Source of the DNA: Pseudophaeomoniella oleicola
Lineage: Eukaryota; Ascomycota; Eurotiomycetes; Phaeomoniellales; Phaeomoniellaceae
Reading direction: 5' to 3'
NCBI GenBank assembly: GCA_003868215.1
Contig: QWDQ01000036.1
Span: forward strand, 124,001 to 188,000
DNA: 64,000 bases
Below, piece after piece: positions 36,192-49,256 of the stretch (the stretch's first letter is position 1; each line of letters begins with the position of its first letter). Made by a program: the position numbers and the translations under genes. The notes beneath the pieces were generated by a model. It worked only from the letters and a program-made list of their open reading frames with translations. It did no database searches and was not told the DNA's origin.

Positions 36192-39100
36192 CTAGATCGC
36201 ACTATCGGCTTGGATTGGTACATCGCCATGCTTCCGCGTTGTGTGACAATCACATTTGTATTTCACTCTGAATTCCTCCAGAGGAACTCCATTCAGTGTT
36301 CGTAATGCCTTCTCACTAGCACGAATCCTCGCGACCCTCCCCGAAGAAGCTGTAGCATCCGCCACAACCTCTTCGTGAACTATCACCAGTGCACGGGTTC
36401 TCTCGGTGACATCCCCAGGCGCCAATTGGGCCATCACTCGATAATCAATACAGCCGTACTGGTCTGTAAGCGTATTATGCAAGAACGTCTGCGGCACGTC
36501 AGTAAATAGAATCAAAGCTATTCGGTTAAAACTGACCGTTGGATGTTTGTTAGCAAAGGTGTCGTAGATCGTCATATCTTTGAAGTACCAACGGACATGT
36601 TTCTCAAAGAATTGCTCGACTACCGCGAAGTTGAAGTCCGAATCGATGAATATTGCACCGATGTATGCTTCAACCATATCACTGATAGCCTTTGGCGGGT
36701 GGTCAAGATTGACCCAGTAATCGCGTGAGAGCTTAGGCTTTGGGACTTTGAGCAAGCGGCGGACCTCACCACCATATCGTAGTATCTGTTCATGCAGAGC
36801 GATACTGTTGGACTGGAGCTGCGTGTCAAAGCCAAGCTGGACGGCCAAAGCAGCCAGGAACTTGTTGGATACCATGGCCATTTTGTGTTCTGTCAGCCAC
36901 TGTGGATCCTTATCAGGGTGTGTTCTAAATAAGTACTCGACGCACACCATGTCGTAAAGCGAATCACCTAGGAACTCAAGACGTTGGTAATTAGGTACCG
37001 ATGCCCATGGATTTGAGGGATGTGTGAAAGCTGACTGCAGCAAGCGTGGGTATCGAAAATGATAACCTAATTCCCGAGACACGAAATCGCGAAGTTTTGT
37101 ATCCAGCATCTGTACCTCTGCTACCTGATACTTAGGTAATTCGTAAAATTGCGACCACTCTCTCCAAGCCTGTGCCTGGTGGTTCGTACTGTTGATCAAG
37201 AGTGTAACTGCTTTCACTGCCAGATCCATACCATCTGTTTCTCTAGCCGTGAGATAGGCAGCGCCAATCAAGGCCTCGCAGACATCAGCAATCGTCTTCT
37301 GCCCAAGGGGGTGCTTCGCGAGTCCGTGTCTTAATGGTTCCTCAGCATGCGCGCCTTTGCCCTGGACTAGAATGAGACCTTCGGGATACCACGTGCGTCT
37401 GGAAACATCAGCGAAAGCAAAAATCGAGGTGCACGAACTTACCTATTGAATGCTTCGGTCCGAATAAACTGAGGAAGGTTTCTGGTGTCCATGACTGCGC
37501 CATCGAATAGATTTTGATTACAGATCATTTCCATGCGTGAGACGTGAAAATCGTACTCGCTTTCAGATGGATATCGTATGAAAAGAGAGATTGACGTCGA
37601 CATCTTCAGAAATGTGTCTCCGATGAACTCCAGACGCTCGTAGTTCTTCCCCATTCCGCGTTGAAGATGTATTTGTTCCTCCCGATGCTCCTCGGTATTA
37701 TCAGAATCCTTTGTTAGTGCCTCCAGCGCCAATTCTGGGCCAATACTCAAGCCAAGCGCCTCGCATGCTTCCAGGGCAACCAGATAGGAGTCAATCCGAC
37801 TGATGATCGTGGGAAAGACAAGAAAACTGCACACTGTAGAAACTGGAAGTACAGAAAGCTCCAGCGCCTGGGGACACACAACGTAGTCGCGGTTCATAGC
37901 AGTAATTTCCTTTTCATTCATGGCGTCGAACAGGTTTCGTTTCAGAGGAACGAGCTTTGCTTTCAGAACTGGTTGTTCCACATCAACATTCTCCCAAAAC
38001 CTTGCACGAGAACCAGAAAACAGACTCAGAGTGTAGTCCATTACAGTGTTTTTGAATCTCCTCGTCGGTAATGGCCAGGGTAAGGGTGAGTGCACATTCA
38101 GGCCTGGAAACGTGTTCTCCGAGAAGTATCGACGGCTACCCGCCCAAGGGTCGACCAAGAACTTATCATGCCAGTCCTCGGCTAGACTCCCAGGTACCCA
38201 GTACTTGCGCGGGTTAGACTTTACTTGCTGTAGCAGGGCAATATCGAGGATCTCAGTGATAAGACATTTTTGGGGCTCAATAACGATATTCTGCTTGATT
38301 GGGGCCTGCCAATAGGGTAGAGCAGTCTCGTCCACTTTATATTTCTTGTTGAACAGATCATCAAAGAGTTGAAGAGTAAAGGCTGTGAGTAGATCGAGAA
38401 TTCCGTTGGCATTGTCCAAGGCCAAGGGTAAAGGTAAGGGTGTCGTTTCGACCGATACTTTGTTGTCACCTTCGAGGTAAACATGGAATGCTGGTAGCTT
38501 TTTTATCGGCGCTCTCGTAAGCAAGATAAAACTATCGAGTGATCTCTGAAGGGGTGTCGACGGCCGGAACGTGATTACGGTGCCGTAGACCTCATGTGGC
38601 GATGAGCCAACATGAGCGTCCCAGAACTTCGGTTTCACCTGCCTGTCGTATAGTTCTTTCTTGGCCCCCTTGATAGCCAGCTTCGCGTTTGCCATCAAGG
38701 GACGCCGCTGGCGTATGGTCGAATTAAAGGTCTCGTCCAGATGCCCCAGCTTGTAGAGCTTGACACATGTATGAAATGCTGCAGACTGCTTCGCATGGAT
38801 CTTTCTGGATCTCGCATCGCCAAGAGCTCCCCGAAAAGCTGATTCCTCGGGCAGGAGGGCCATATACTGAAAGGAGCCGCCACCAAGATGTTGAGGTGTA
38901 TATGTAACGCGAGCGGTAGACTCGGGGTTCATATATCTAAGAGAAGTAGCATAGTTTTCCAAAATTGCAAGGCTGGACCTTGGAGTCAGCCTCGCGCCAG
39001 ACGCAGCGATTTGGAAAGCTGCTTGACCCAGCCGATCTCTGGCGACTAATTCCTCAATATCGGCATCACACCCATGCATAATGCGATCCTCCGGCAAGGT

Positions 39101-40936
39101 ATTGCAGAAATCAAGTAGTACTGCTTCTGCCTCACGTGCATCATTCACAAGATCGCGATGGTTTCCGTTTCCGGCTTCGACCATGTGTACAAAAATAGAG
39201 TCGGCTTTACGGGCACGTCCCCTGCTCTGCAGATACTGAATCATGGTCATGCAAAGGTCGAAGCGAATGACGAGGTTACACTCCTGTATGTCCAACCCCT
39301 CTTCGGCGACTGAAGTTGCAAATAGGCAGTTGATTCGGCCCTCTTCGAATGCAGCCAGGATCTCTTCTTGCTTAGTGGTAGATGTCCTGCCACCACTCAA
39401 GTTACCTCCGCCGTTACCCACAAAAGCGCCCGGATGCAGACCGTTGACATTGAATTCACGGAACAAGTCGCAGAGAATCAGAGCTGTAGCTCTTTGTTCC
39501 ACAAAGACGATACATCTAGTTTCCTTTCTAGCATTGAAAAATTCTTCAAGTTTCTCATGCAATAACCGCACCTTCGAACTGAGGCCTTGCGTTGTCATAT
39601 CCCGCGTCCGCAGGCTATATGCAAGGATAATATCTTGAGCGTGTTCTAACTTCTTTTCTTCATCGTCCCATGTTCCATCTTCTTTGGACCGATAGTCCGG
39701 GAGCCAACGTCTGTGGACGCCGGGATCTCGTCCTTCCCAGACTGCATCGTCAAGCTTATAGTTCCAAACCATGTCAGCGCATTTTGGACCGAGCTGAGAG
39801 GTTGCCATCTTTGCGAATTTCATGTTCTTGCGTAATGTGAACGAGTTGCACTCTAACGCCAACTGACGGCAAAGGTCCGTCTCGAAAGGAAATTGCAGTT
39901 TCTCGTAAATCCATTCAACCTCGACTGGACGCGGACAGTGATCAATTAGGCTTGGATCCGTAGATGTCGCTATTTTAGAGTGTAGCAATGTTTCGAGAGC
40001 CTGCGCAGCTTCCACGACATCTGCTTTGGCATCTATGGGAGAAGCAGTCATGCTAAATATTCTCGGGCGTAGAGCGAGGTCCTGTAGAGTGATATAATAA
40101 TCCTTGATGATTCGCGCGTATGGGTGGTCCTTTTTGGTATGATGCGCTTCATCGAACACCAGGAGACTAATTTGTTCCATCTTAATATAGCCATGCCCCA
40201 AGCACTGATTCAGTACCTCTGCTGTACAGACGATAATGTTATACGTGGTAATGATCTCTGTCCAGCGTTCCTTGGACCAGAGGTCGGTCCAATCTTCTCC
40301 TGTGCAGCATCCAATATTTTCTCCAAGGAGAGAGCTCCTCAGGTAATTGGCCTGTTGCTTCGCAAGGAAGGTTTTGTCCACCAGAAAGAAAGCCGTCTTT
40401 CGAGCCTCGCCTTTGTCACGGCGCAGCAATTCCGCCTGGCATGCGTCTTTCAGCAACTTTGTCGCGATTAATGTCTTGCCCGCACCTAAGCCGATGTCAG
40501 CAATGTATACCTGGGAGCGTTGCATTGACCTACCCGTTGGCAATACAGCGATAACGTTGCCAACAGATGCTCGCTCATAGAGTTCTTGCTGATACGGTCT
40601 GACCTCTTCAGACCTTGTCTTTGGCCTAAGACGTGATTTAAAGCGCCCAGCTACCGGTGATGTGTCGCTGCGTTCCGAAGGTTCTTCTGTTACAGCATTT
40701 TCTGCTATATAACGTTCAAATATTTGCTTGTGCTTGCGTCGACTATTGGATAGTTTGTCTTCCTGTGACAGCACATCCTCTTCGAGCTCGGCTTCGGAGC
40801 CACTGCCATCCAAGTCCTTTTCTGTGACACTGATTTTCACAGGTTCTTCTTTGTGCAAATGGTGTGAAAGGAGATCAGTCAGCATGATTGGAGCTTTGGA
40901 GCTGGGAGATCGATCATCAACTGTCATTAGAGCCAT
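36192..40936 (-). CDS. DCL1: Dicer-like protein 1
   Basis: Three coding exons on the minus strand: 40936-40534, 40485-37443 and 37398-36192, giving 1550 residues. Order: acidic N-terminus; helicase with PTGAGKTLIA (about 132-141) and DEAHHT (about 244); helicase C-terminal part with QSRGRARKAD; dimerisation and PAZ-like middle; RNase IIIa (ERLEFIGDTFLKM near 1085, then DVCEALIGAAY); RNase IIIb (RLEFLGDSLYDM near 1291, then SDMVEAYIGAIF). Acidic catalytic residues are present in both nuclease domains. The N-terminal extension and helicase fit DCL-1 rather than DCL-2. Dicers cut dsRNA into siRNA for quelling and virus defence. The first intron (48 nt) is stop-free and a multiple of three; read through, it would break the P-loop. 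The second intron is 44 nt. No clear C-terminal dsRNA-binding domain is seen. Confidence 0.92.
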
Positions 40937-42635
40937 CGTTAAGTCGTGAGCCTGAGCCTAGAGAAATTACAGACCTCTAGGGCTCTTAAGCCAAAGCCAG
41001 TGCGCAGATAATATGGGATATGTAAAGGGACAGGGTAGGAGAGAGAAGTCAAGAGATGAGAAGGAGATAATGAAGTAAGAACAATTGTGCATAACTATGA
41101 ACGATTGAATTGCATTTGGGAGAGATCAACGTGACTAACTCTAAGAAAGAGAAGAGATCAAGGGAATTGTTTGCTTGCTATGAGATCAAACTCAGCAGTG
41201 CAAAGTGGTTGTCTATGAAACGTTTATTGGCAGCTTGTTCACCGGATGTGCTACCTGGATTGGGGCCTGAGATAATGAGAGAAGAGCACCCTTAATGGAG
41301 ATTGGAAGAGGAACGTAGTACAGGACCATCCATACAAGGCGTCAACGGTTAATGCAGTTGAGATGGATTGACTATTACTGGTGCCCAAAGCCCAAAGTGA
41401 AGAACATTGAGGTACAATAGGTAGTCAAAGTAATGTAATTATTATACAAGCGACAAACGAGGTCAATGTGAAATGTATCATATCAGATTCTTCCCCGCAG
41501 GTAATTACAGTATTGTATCACAGCAATAATACAGCCACATAATCCCCATCGTATCCCACCGCTTCCTTTTGACACTCCAGGAGGGCTCTCTCTATGCCAT
41601 CCATGTCCTCACCTAAGCTCTTCTATATTGTGTACTTAGTCTCCATCAACTGTCTTCAAGGTCGTGATATCAGGTAGGAGTATTCCCCCTTCCGAACACT
41701 GGTATTCACTACAAAAACCGGGACCGGGGCATCAAATAGCCAAACGTCTTCCATGAAGAGATTGACACAGAGGCATCGGTGGTTGCAACCAGTCGCTGTG
41801 TGAGACCCTTACACTGTCTTGCCTTGCGATAGCGGCAGCTCATCTACCCGTGCGACACCAAGGCGGGATATTCACTAAACGAAGTATTCAATCACTCACC
41901 TGGGATGAGGACGTCCGCCGGAGCAATCTTTCGACTCCTTAAGCTAATCCTTAAGAGGCAATGTCATTCCTGGATGCCCCCTTTGTCTGAGCAAGATCTT
42001 CTGCTGTGGTTTCACTCGCTGATATAGATCCGTTTAACCTAGCTGTTGGGCTCTACTAATCTTTGAACATGGCTTCCTCAAGGTCACATTATCTGCCTGG
42101 ACCTGATATCTTTGGAACTGGATATTACCCGCGCAGGAAGAAGCCACTGGATATCTACTGATTTATCGAACAGTACATTGAGTTTCCAATCCCCAAATGG
42201 TCATGGTGCTAATTGTGAGGTCCATGAGAAACCACTTCACTGTCCAGATCAAGGGTGCAGATGATGTGAGAACGCTTGATCTTTTGTTACATGTCATGTC
42301 TCTTAAAGTGACTGGGGGGTAGGGCGATGGCTCCAGTAGAGAATTTCTCTATGTACCGTATTGTAGGTTATATTGTCATAGCTGAGATTATATTGAACGT
42401 GATGAACGTCGACCTGCATCTTCTTCCAGTATTGTCGATCCTGTAAATAGGTGATCCGCGGTGCAATTTTATACTACGTAGGACTTAGTAATCCCGAGGA
42501 AGATGAGAAAGATGAGAAATCCGGGGCAGCTCCACACCAAAGGCATCCACTTAGATCTGGCGCATTTTCTTGCTTGGACTACCTGGGCTGCATATTCGTT
42601 TTGAAGCAAAATCGAGGTCAGAGAGTCATTTAGCA
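40937..42635. promoter_or_regulatory. Long divergent region, DCL1 / TAP42
   Basis: 1.7 kb between divergent starts, by far the longest such gap among the housekeeping genes here. Several short frames (for example 41110-41295) have no family features. It should contain both promoters. I recognised no tRNA, snRNA or transposon. Confidence 0.45.
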
Positions 42636-43792
42636 ATGGCCGACACATCCACGAACTTGCGCTCATTGTTTAATACGGCCAAAGCAAAGGAGGCCGAATT
42701 GATTGCACTACCCAGCGCCACCGGAGACCAATATCAAGAGACCCTTCATGCCGCTATAGATGCCTACGAAGCATGTCGCTCGCAGGTCATACAGCTTGCA
42801 CTTTTCAGCTCAAACGAGGATTTCGACGAGATCGCGACTTCTGATCTACAATACCTCGCGATCGACTTCCTGCTCGCCGAGCTCCTCCTAAGATCCTATG
42901 GCGGCACCGACCGGGCAAGCACCCTGCGGAAGGCGGTCGCGCTCTACGAAACTTTCCTCGAGAGGCTCGATGAATATGGACTGCTGAAAAAGGATGACAA
43001 GAAGCTGCTCGAGCGTCTACAGTCTGAACAGCTCACTTTCTCGCTCGTGTCGACCACGGACTTTGGGGAGCGCAGGCGCATCAAGATTTCGAGATTTCAG
43101 GAAGAGAAGGCGCTTAAACAGAAACTTGAAGTACGTTTGTTTGGGAATTCCGAAGAGTTTTGAAGAAGGCGCATCCATCCTCACTAACTGGCGCGCAGTA
43201 TCTCAGAGAGAAAGAACAGCAGGTCAACGTGGACGATGAAACCATACGCGAGCTCCGTGTAGCCGAGCTGCAATTCCAAGTCAACAAGACATTCGACTCG
43301 TTAGACATGGTATCCCAAGAATACGCCATCGTCTCTCGAAACCCACAACCTCACCACGACAACAGCGCCATATCCGAAGACGACCTCCGATCCAGAGACC
43401 GCCAACACCAAGACACCTACTCCGAACGCCTCGACACGAACCTCATCGGCGGTCTCGGCCGCAGCCGCAAACCCGGCGGCCCCCTCCTCACCAAACAAGG
43501 CAAACCCCTCCAACCATTCACCCTGACGACGACGACAACCAGACAAGACCTCCAAAACGGCGTCTTCAAACCCGGCCACAACCTCCCCACGATGACGATC
43601 GAGGAGTACCTCGAGGAAGAAAAGCGGCGCGGCGGTATCATTGAGGGAGGCGGGGAGAAATCGGGCATGCAGCCGGAACCCGACGAGGATAATGTCGAGT
43701 TGGCGGATCGGGAGACGATGAAGGCGAGGGAGTGGGATGAGTTTGTGGAGGCGAATCCGAAGGGGGCGGGGAATACGTTGGATCGTGGTTGA
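42636..43792 (+). CDS. TAP42: TAP42-like protein (type 2A phosphatase-associated)
   Basis: Two exons, 42636-43130 and 43199-43792, with a 68-nt intron, giving 362 residues. The N-terminal two-thirds is the helical TAP42/alpha4 domain (SLFNTAKAKEAEL, then VALYETFLERLDEYGLL and RRIKISRFQEEKALKQKLE). The splice continues into YLREKEQQVNVDDETIRELR. The C-terminal third is hydrophilic with TIEEYLEEEKRRGGI and DRETMKAREWDEFVEANPKG, the conserved tail of the family. Tap42 binds PP2A-type catalytic subunits downstream of TOR. The ATG at 42636 is the first in frame and gives MADTSTNLRSLF; the frame is open upstream to 42570 but without an ATG. Confidence 0.92.
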
Positions 43793-43824
43793 AAGGACAA
43801 AAAAAATAGATATCGAATCGTATC

Positions 43825-43841
43825 AAAAAAAAAAAAAAAAA
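43825..43841. repeat. Poly(A) tract after TAP42
   Basis: A run of 17 A immediately 3' of the TAP42 stop, in the short convergent gap to RIO2. Confidence 0.85.
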
Positions 43842-44037
43842 GAATGTTGCGGATCAATGAGAAAGACAAACTGAAACTCATCTCAGTTTGCGATTGTAAA
43901 TACCTATGTAATAGGTAACCTGAGGTACACCTACATACCTAATTAATTGTACTAACCGGCATGACATGATGAGCCCCTCCCTCTCTTCATGTGAAGTAAG
44001 TAAGTAGGTAGGTACTTCTTGATACAGTATACTTCAA

Positions 44038-45776
44038 TCATATCACCCATCCCGACGCAACTTTCTTAGTCTTTTGGGCTCCCTGTACCGTCTCCGCTGC
44101 TGGAGTTTCGTCTGTCAACTTCAGATCCTGAAGTCGCTGTTTCCATTCCCCAGCATCTTGGATATCGTCGTCGTCGCCATCATCGTCGTCATCTACATGG
44201 GCACCACCGTCTTCGCTGTCTTCTTCGTAGACCTCCTGTCCTTCTCCAATGCCTTCTTCGCCCGTCTCTGCATCGCCGCGGATCCCGTGTTCTCTCATGT
44301 ACACCTCCAGTTCACGAGCCATTTTCTTTGAGAAACCCGTCGCCTCGGCCTCGACGTCTAGTCTTCGCTGGCTCTTGGCCAGGGCCGCCTTTGCGTCTTC
44401 GAAGGTCGGGCCGGCGTCGTCGCTCACGAAGCGGAATCGGCGTTCGAAGAAGCGTTTGATGCAGTCGACGTCACGCTTGAAGTAGGTCTCGGCGTCGGCG
44501 TGGTCGATGGATACCATTTGTGGGAAGTCAATGATTATGGGGATCAATTGGATCGGTTTGACGGTCAGCGGGGACGCGGAATTGGCAGGCTGAGGGATCT
44601 GGAAGTTTTGTTCGGCGGATTCAGGAGGTGAGGTTGTTGCTGTGCTCTCGGGCTTGAGAGCGGCCACGTTGTCAGCGGGTGCTATGGCTGAGCCGGGTAA
44701 GGGTAAGGCGCTGACGCCAAGTTTGGGCTCTTGCTTGAGTTCGTCGTCTGCCTCGTCTTCCTCTTCGATCTCTTTGATCAAGATGTTGAATTCATTGAAG
44801 TCGCCATGTATCAATCCCAGACCTGCCAAGCGGACTATCATGGACATCAACTCTCCGTAGAGCTTCCTGGGTTCCGGCACGCTTCGAATTTGTCTTAACG
44901 GAAATCCATCGACCAACTCCATAAGAATCGTATGCCGATTCTGTGCCTTAGGTTGTGGAACAGGCACTCCGGCTTCCCATAGCTTCTTCATGAAAGTGAA
45001 CTCCTTCAACGCCGCTAACTTCGACATGTACATCCAATAACTCCCAGCACTCGATGCGGCGGTCTTTTGCCGACTTCGCCCGTAGTCACGATTATTCTTC
45101 ACGGTGCGAAATGAGATCCGGCCAAGACGATGGATCTTTAAAACGTGTTGTGTACCGGTCGAGTCTGCCACGACGAATATGTCTGATTCCTTACCCACGC
45201 CGATCTGATTCCCCACGGAGTATATGGTGTTTTGTTTCAACAGGGTGTGGAGGGACAAATAGTCCAGCCCACCGTAGGTGAGACGATATCCATCATCTAT
45301 AATCTATCAGTCTGGTGCTCTGAGTCGGCAGAGACGGCCGCGGAGAAGAGCCTCGCGACAGTAGAACGCTCTGTGGGTAGTAGACAGAGATTGCATATGA
45401 GAACTGAATGGTGATAGAAAAGAAATGGTGAAAAGCATGGCAAAGACACCTCCCTTCTCCATCTGAAGTGCCCGATAACAGGATCAAGAGATGATCAAGG
45501 CAGGTGCCAAGGTACTCACATCTGGCATTCTTGACTTTCGCAATCAAGTTCACTTTCGCCAATGCAGATATGCTCTTCTGCACACCACTAGTGGCCCGTA
45601 GGCCTGAAAGCTGAATGATCAACGGCGTAGGGACGACCTCATGGTTTCGGCTGCCAGACTCGACCTTGTTGTATTTAGTCCTGCATTCGGTGCATGTGTC
45701 ACGATCAACTTACAGCAGTGAGTACTCGCCAGTCCTCGTTGGTGAGGTACCGCAATGCCTTGGTATCGAGCTTCAT
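44038..45776 (-). CDS. RIO2: Atypical protein kinase/ATPase Rio2 (40S maturation)
   Basis: Three coding exons on the minus strand: 45776-45714, 45664-45520 and 45296-44038, giving 488 residues. The N-terminal winged helix is plain: MKLDTKALRYLTNEDWRVL, SRNHEVVPTPLI, then NARYDGYRLTYGGLDYL over the splice. The kinase core has GVGKESDIF (102-110), Lys123 in VLKIHR, HGDFNEFN (233-240) and the metal-binding IIDFPQMVS (326-329). Between the last two lies an insertion of about 75 acidic and Ser/Pro-rich residues. The C-terminal tail is very acidic (DDDDDGDDDD). Rio2 rides on pre-40S particles and is released in late cytoplasmic maturation. The first intron is 49 nt, but the second is 222 nt. Confidence 0.94.
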
Positions 45777-46362
45777 GATCGGATTTTATATCATGCCTTG
45801 GCACGAATATTATCGTAGATAGATTATGCCGCGAGGGGTCTCGGTCTGGTACTACCTGAATCACCGCTCCCCGAGATGAAAACTTCACGACAGCTGTATC
45901 TGTTGGCTCATCTAGGAATGATCGGACTAGGAATCGTCAGGCTGCTATCGTAGTTGGATCGTTGGTAAATGGAGACGTGGGCGAATGTTGATGTTGGAAG
46001 CAGCGATAATATCAAATATTTTTATTCGGAGGATCTTGACGGGTAACTAGATAAAGTTTCATTGTGAGGATTGGGTGGTCAAGACAATTACGAGTACGCG
46101 ACCATCGTCATTAGATTATCAATCGCATCTATTTACTGCTACACAGTATTTGTATAAAATCCCCTCTTTGACATTCCGTTCCACTTCGAGCAGTAAAGTG
46201 AAGATCAGAAATACATCACAATGTCATCACGCCAATCGCCGGGTTGAAGACCACGCCACAACTACACGAACACCCATGGCCGCACTGAGCAGGGAACCGT
46301 GGTCCATGCTCTGACAAGGAGAGTATCTCTATAGAGACGTCGCGTGAGAGGATAGCAGGAAT
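45777..46362. other. 586-bp gap: RIO2 promoter and RPN1 3' flank
   Basis: Both neighbours point left. The frame at 46075-46314 shows no family features. No RNA gene or repeat was recognised. Confidence 0.45.
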
Positions 46363-49256
46363 CTATTTTGGAGAATCCCAATCCGGATTCTGTCATGCTG
46401 TTAGCTAACGGTTCGGCAATCAATATTAGACTGCGTCAGAAACCTACCTTTCGCAGAATTACAAGGCCTTCCAGGGTACCATTCAAAGGAATGTATTCCT
46501 CGTCTTCCAGCTCTGCCCGTTCACCATAGGCTAAAACGACAGGTGTGCTCTGCGTCTGCCATCCAGTAATTGTCTTCGGCCGACCTGCTTGACCGACTAC
46601 GTCGACGGCCTGACCAACCCGCACGTTGACCGTTAATGGCTTCAAGTCCTCATCGAGCGTGACTAGGAAGCGAGGATGCATTGCTGTGACGAGGAAGTAA
46701 AGTAGGTAATGGTACTCAGCAAGGACGAATTCTTTAGCGTCGATCAGTGCGACTAGAACTGTCAACAAACCTGCCGCAGCCACTCTCGACAGTACCTGCC
46801 GATCAGTATGGAAGGGGTTCATCGTCATGGTGCCTTTGCCCATATGAAGGAGGCCCTGTGCAATCCGCACCATAAACAATGAGTTTTGATCGCGATGATA
46901 GTAACTTGCCAATTGACGAAGAAGTTGTGCCAGACGAGCGTTATTTGTTCCTGCGCCGAGTAGACCCATTGCAAAAATAGCGTTGATCGCGACATCATTG
47001 TCATTGTCGTGGCTATACCGCGACAATGTATCATATACTTTCATTTGGGGATTGCTCGGGCTTATCAGACCCATGGCGAGAGGCACTGCTTTGCGAATAT
47101 TGGCTTCTCCGTAGTGCATGAGATGAGCGAATTGTCGTAGAATCATCTCTTGGCCAACGTCTTCACCCATTGCAATAAGCGAAAGACCCAAGACGGCATA
47201 AGATTGGACGAGCTCATCGCCCTTCTTGTCATCCTTGTCCTCTATGTGGTCGTTGAGAAGATGAAGTAACTCCTGTAATTTCAGCACTGTTCCTGTACCT
47301 GCCCATGCACACACCGAAGCAAGGACAGCCGTCGGCTTAGACATCGGATGATCGATTGAGTTCAAGATCTCTAGGATGACATCGACCTCTTCTTGTCGGC
47401 CAAAGTACAGCAGAGCCAGTCCGAGGGCAATAAACCTGCTCCATTTGTCTTTGAGATGTTCCTGGCGTTCCTCGTCCATCAACGTCTGTGCAATCGCTTG
47501 ACTGACTTCATGGTTGCCGGAACCGACGAATATCAGACCTAACGAGACTGCAGCCATTGCAGACAGTTCCACAGTCAGGGAGCTGTTCTCAACAATGGGA
47601 AGTAAAACAGCCAGCACGTCTTCTCTATTAGATCCAGCGTAGGCTAGACCTAGACCCATTATGGAGGCCATCCGAATGGGTATGCTCTGAGCCTCAAGGT
47701 TATCTGGATCGCTCAGTAGGGCCAGAGCAGGATCTGCGTCCATCTTCACGCCTGAGTTGAGGATACCATAGGCCAGCATGGCACCAGCCTTGATCGGATC
47801 TTCACTAGCGTATGTGAATTTGTCGATCTTGTCGAGACCTTCTTCCACATCCCATTGGAGCAGCATACCCACAGACGCTGTTGTTGAAAGCTGACCATCG
47901 TCTTTGACCTTCCATACCCAAGGTCCCTGCTCTCCCTCGACGAGCATCAACTTGTCGTTTCCAAATCCGGCATTGACGAATGCGTTGACAAACGAACTGG
48001 CGAGATTGTGTTTCGATGAGTCCGCAGCGGAATTACCTCCTCTGTTGTTCTCAAGATGTGTCTTGTAGATATCCTCCGGTAGCTTTGGATCAAGAATATT
48101 GAGCTCTTTGGCCAACGTCTTGAAATGTTTTGGTAGCTGAGTATTATTGAGACATTCAGCGATTTCTTGATCTTCCTCGGTTTCAGTCGGAAGGTCGAGC
48201 CAAATTTGTTGTCTTGCTACGAGGAAGGCCATTTGCTTCTTCAGAGCCACGTCGTTCGTTGCTTCAAAATCTGAGCGGATGAGTTCAAGATCATTCAGTC
48301 TTATAGCAATCACAATGGCTTGTGTGAGCTTGTTGTACTTAACGTATATGTCGTGGGTTGTTTTCAGGAATTGCTGATCTTCTGGATAAGTAAGGAGATT
48401 CACCATACTAGCCATGTATAGGCACACGCGAGGATATGTGTTCTCGTCGAGGTACTTGGGTAACTCCTCGATCATTTCCAACTCGCTCAAAAGGTCGACA
48501 GCATCTGCCTCTGCATTATGTTTTAGGAAATAAGGTACCAGCGACAACGCTAGGTCGATTAAGTCCTGTACATCTTTCTCATCGTTCAGGCGATTCTGGT
48601 ATTCTTGACCAATTTCAAGGGCAAGATGACGAATGTATTCGTGGCCCCACGATCCTAGGTCGTCCGATTTGCCTGCTAATAATCTGTATTTCAGTGTTTC
48701 TAGCTTCTCCTCGTCTCCGTATGTCATCCCAAGCACGGACACGGTATCTGCCAAGGAGTCTTTGTCGGCGCCTGAAGACCATTTCTCGTACAGCGCAGTA
48801 AGCTCGTCGTAATGAGGTCTGAGAAATTTAAGGGGCTTCGGAACAGCAGTCATAGAAGATGTAGCGGTTTTGATGAAAGTCTTGATTTGGTCCAAGGCTG
48901 GCTTGTAGAGGGTCGTGTCGGGTTCCTAATAATTATCAGTCAATGCCCTGCCAATATGATGCAATCTGCAATCACAAGCATACCTGTAATCTTTCCACGA
49001 GCATTTCAAGTTCTTCTTTCAACTGTCTGTCCTCCTCGCTAAGCTCCTCTGCTCCTGGTTAGTAAGGACAATACACTGCGCCAAGCAACGAGGACTCACC
49101 ATCTGGTAGACCTTCGGCAGCTTTGCCATCGACCTCAGTCTTGCCTCCTTTCTCCGCATCCTTGGTCTTCTTGCTATCCCCATTGAGCTCACTAGTGTTT
49201 TGCACCTTGCCTTTCCCTTTCTGAGCGGCCGTGGGCTTCTCCTCGTCTTTGGCCAT
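46363..49256 (-). CDS. RPN1: 26S proteasome regulatory subunit Rpn1
   Basis: Four coding exons on the minus strand: 49256-49100, 49054-48984, 48925-46448 and 46389-46363, giving 910 residues. The N-terminus is Lys/Glu-rich and disordered (MAKDEEKPTAAQKGKGKVQN). The body has PC repeats forming the toroid, for example GAMLAYGILNSGVKMDADPA, IPIRMASIMGLGLAYAGSNR and AINAIFAMGLLGAGTNNARL. The last exon codes for only eight residues plus the stop and restores the family C-terminus LVILRKNPDWDSPK. Rpn1 is the base subunit that docks ubiquitin-like receptors and Ubp6. In the final intron a CAG lies just after the branch-like GCTAAC and is too close to serve; the next AG gives the conserved end. Confidence 0.94.

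Noticed and set aside
43301-43881. Minus-strand frames opposite TAP42
   Set aside because: Gly/Val-rich and Ser-rich antisense shadows of the TAP42 tail.
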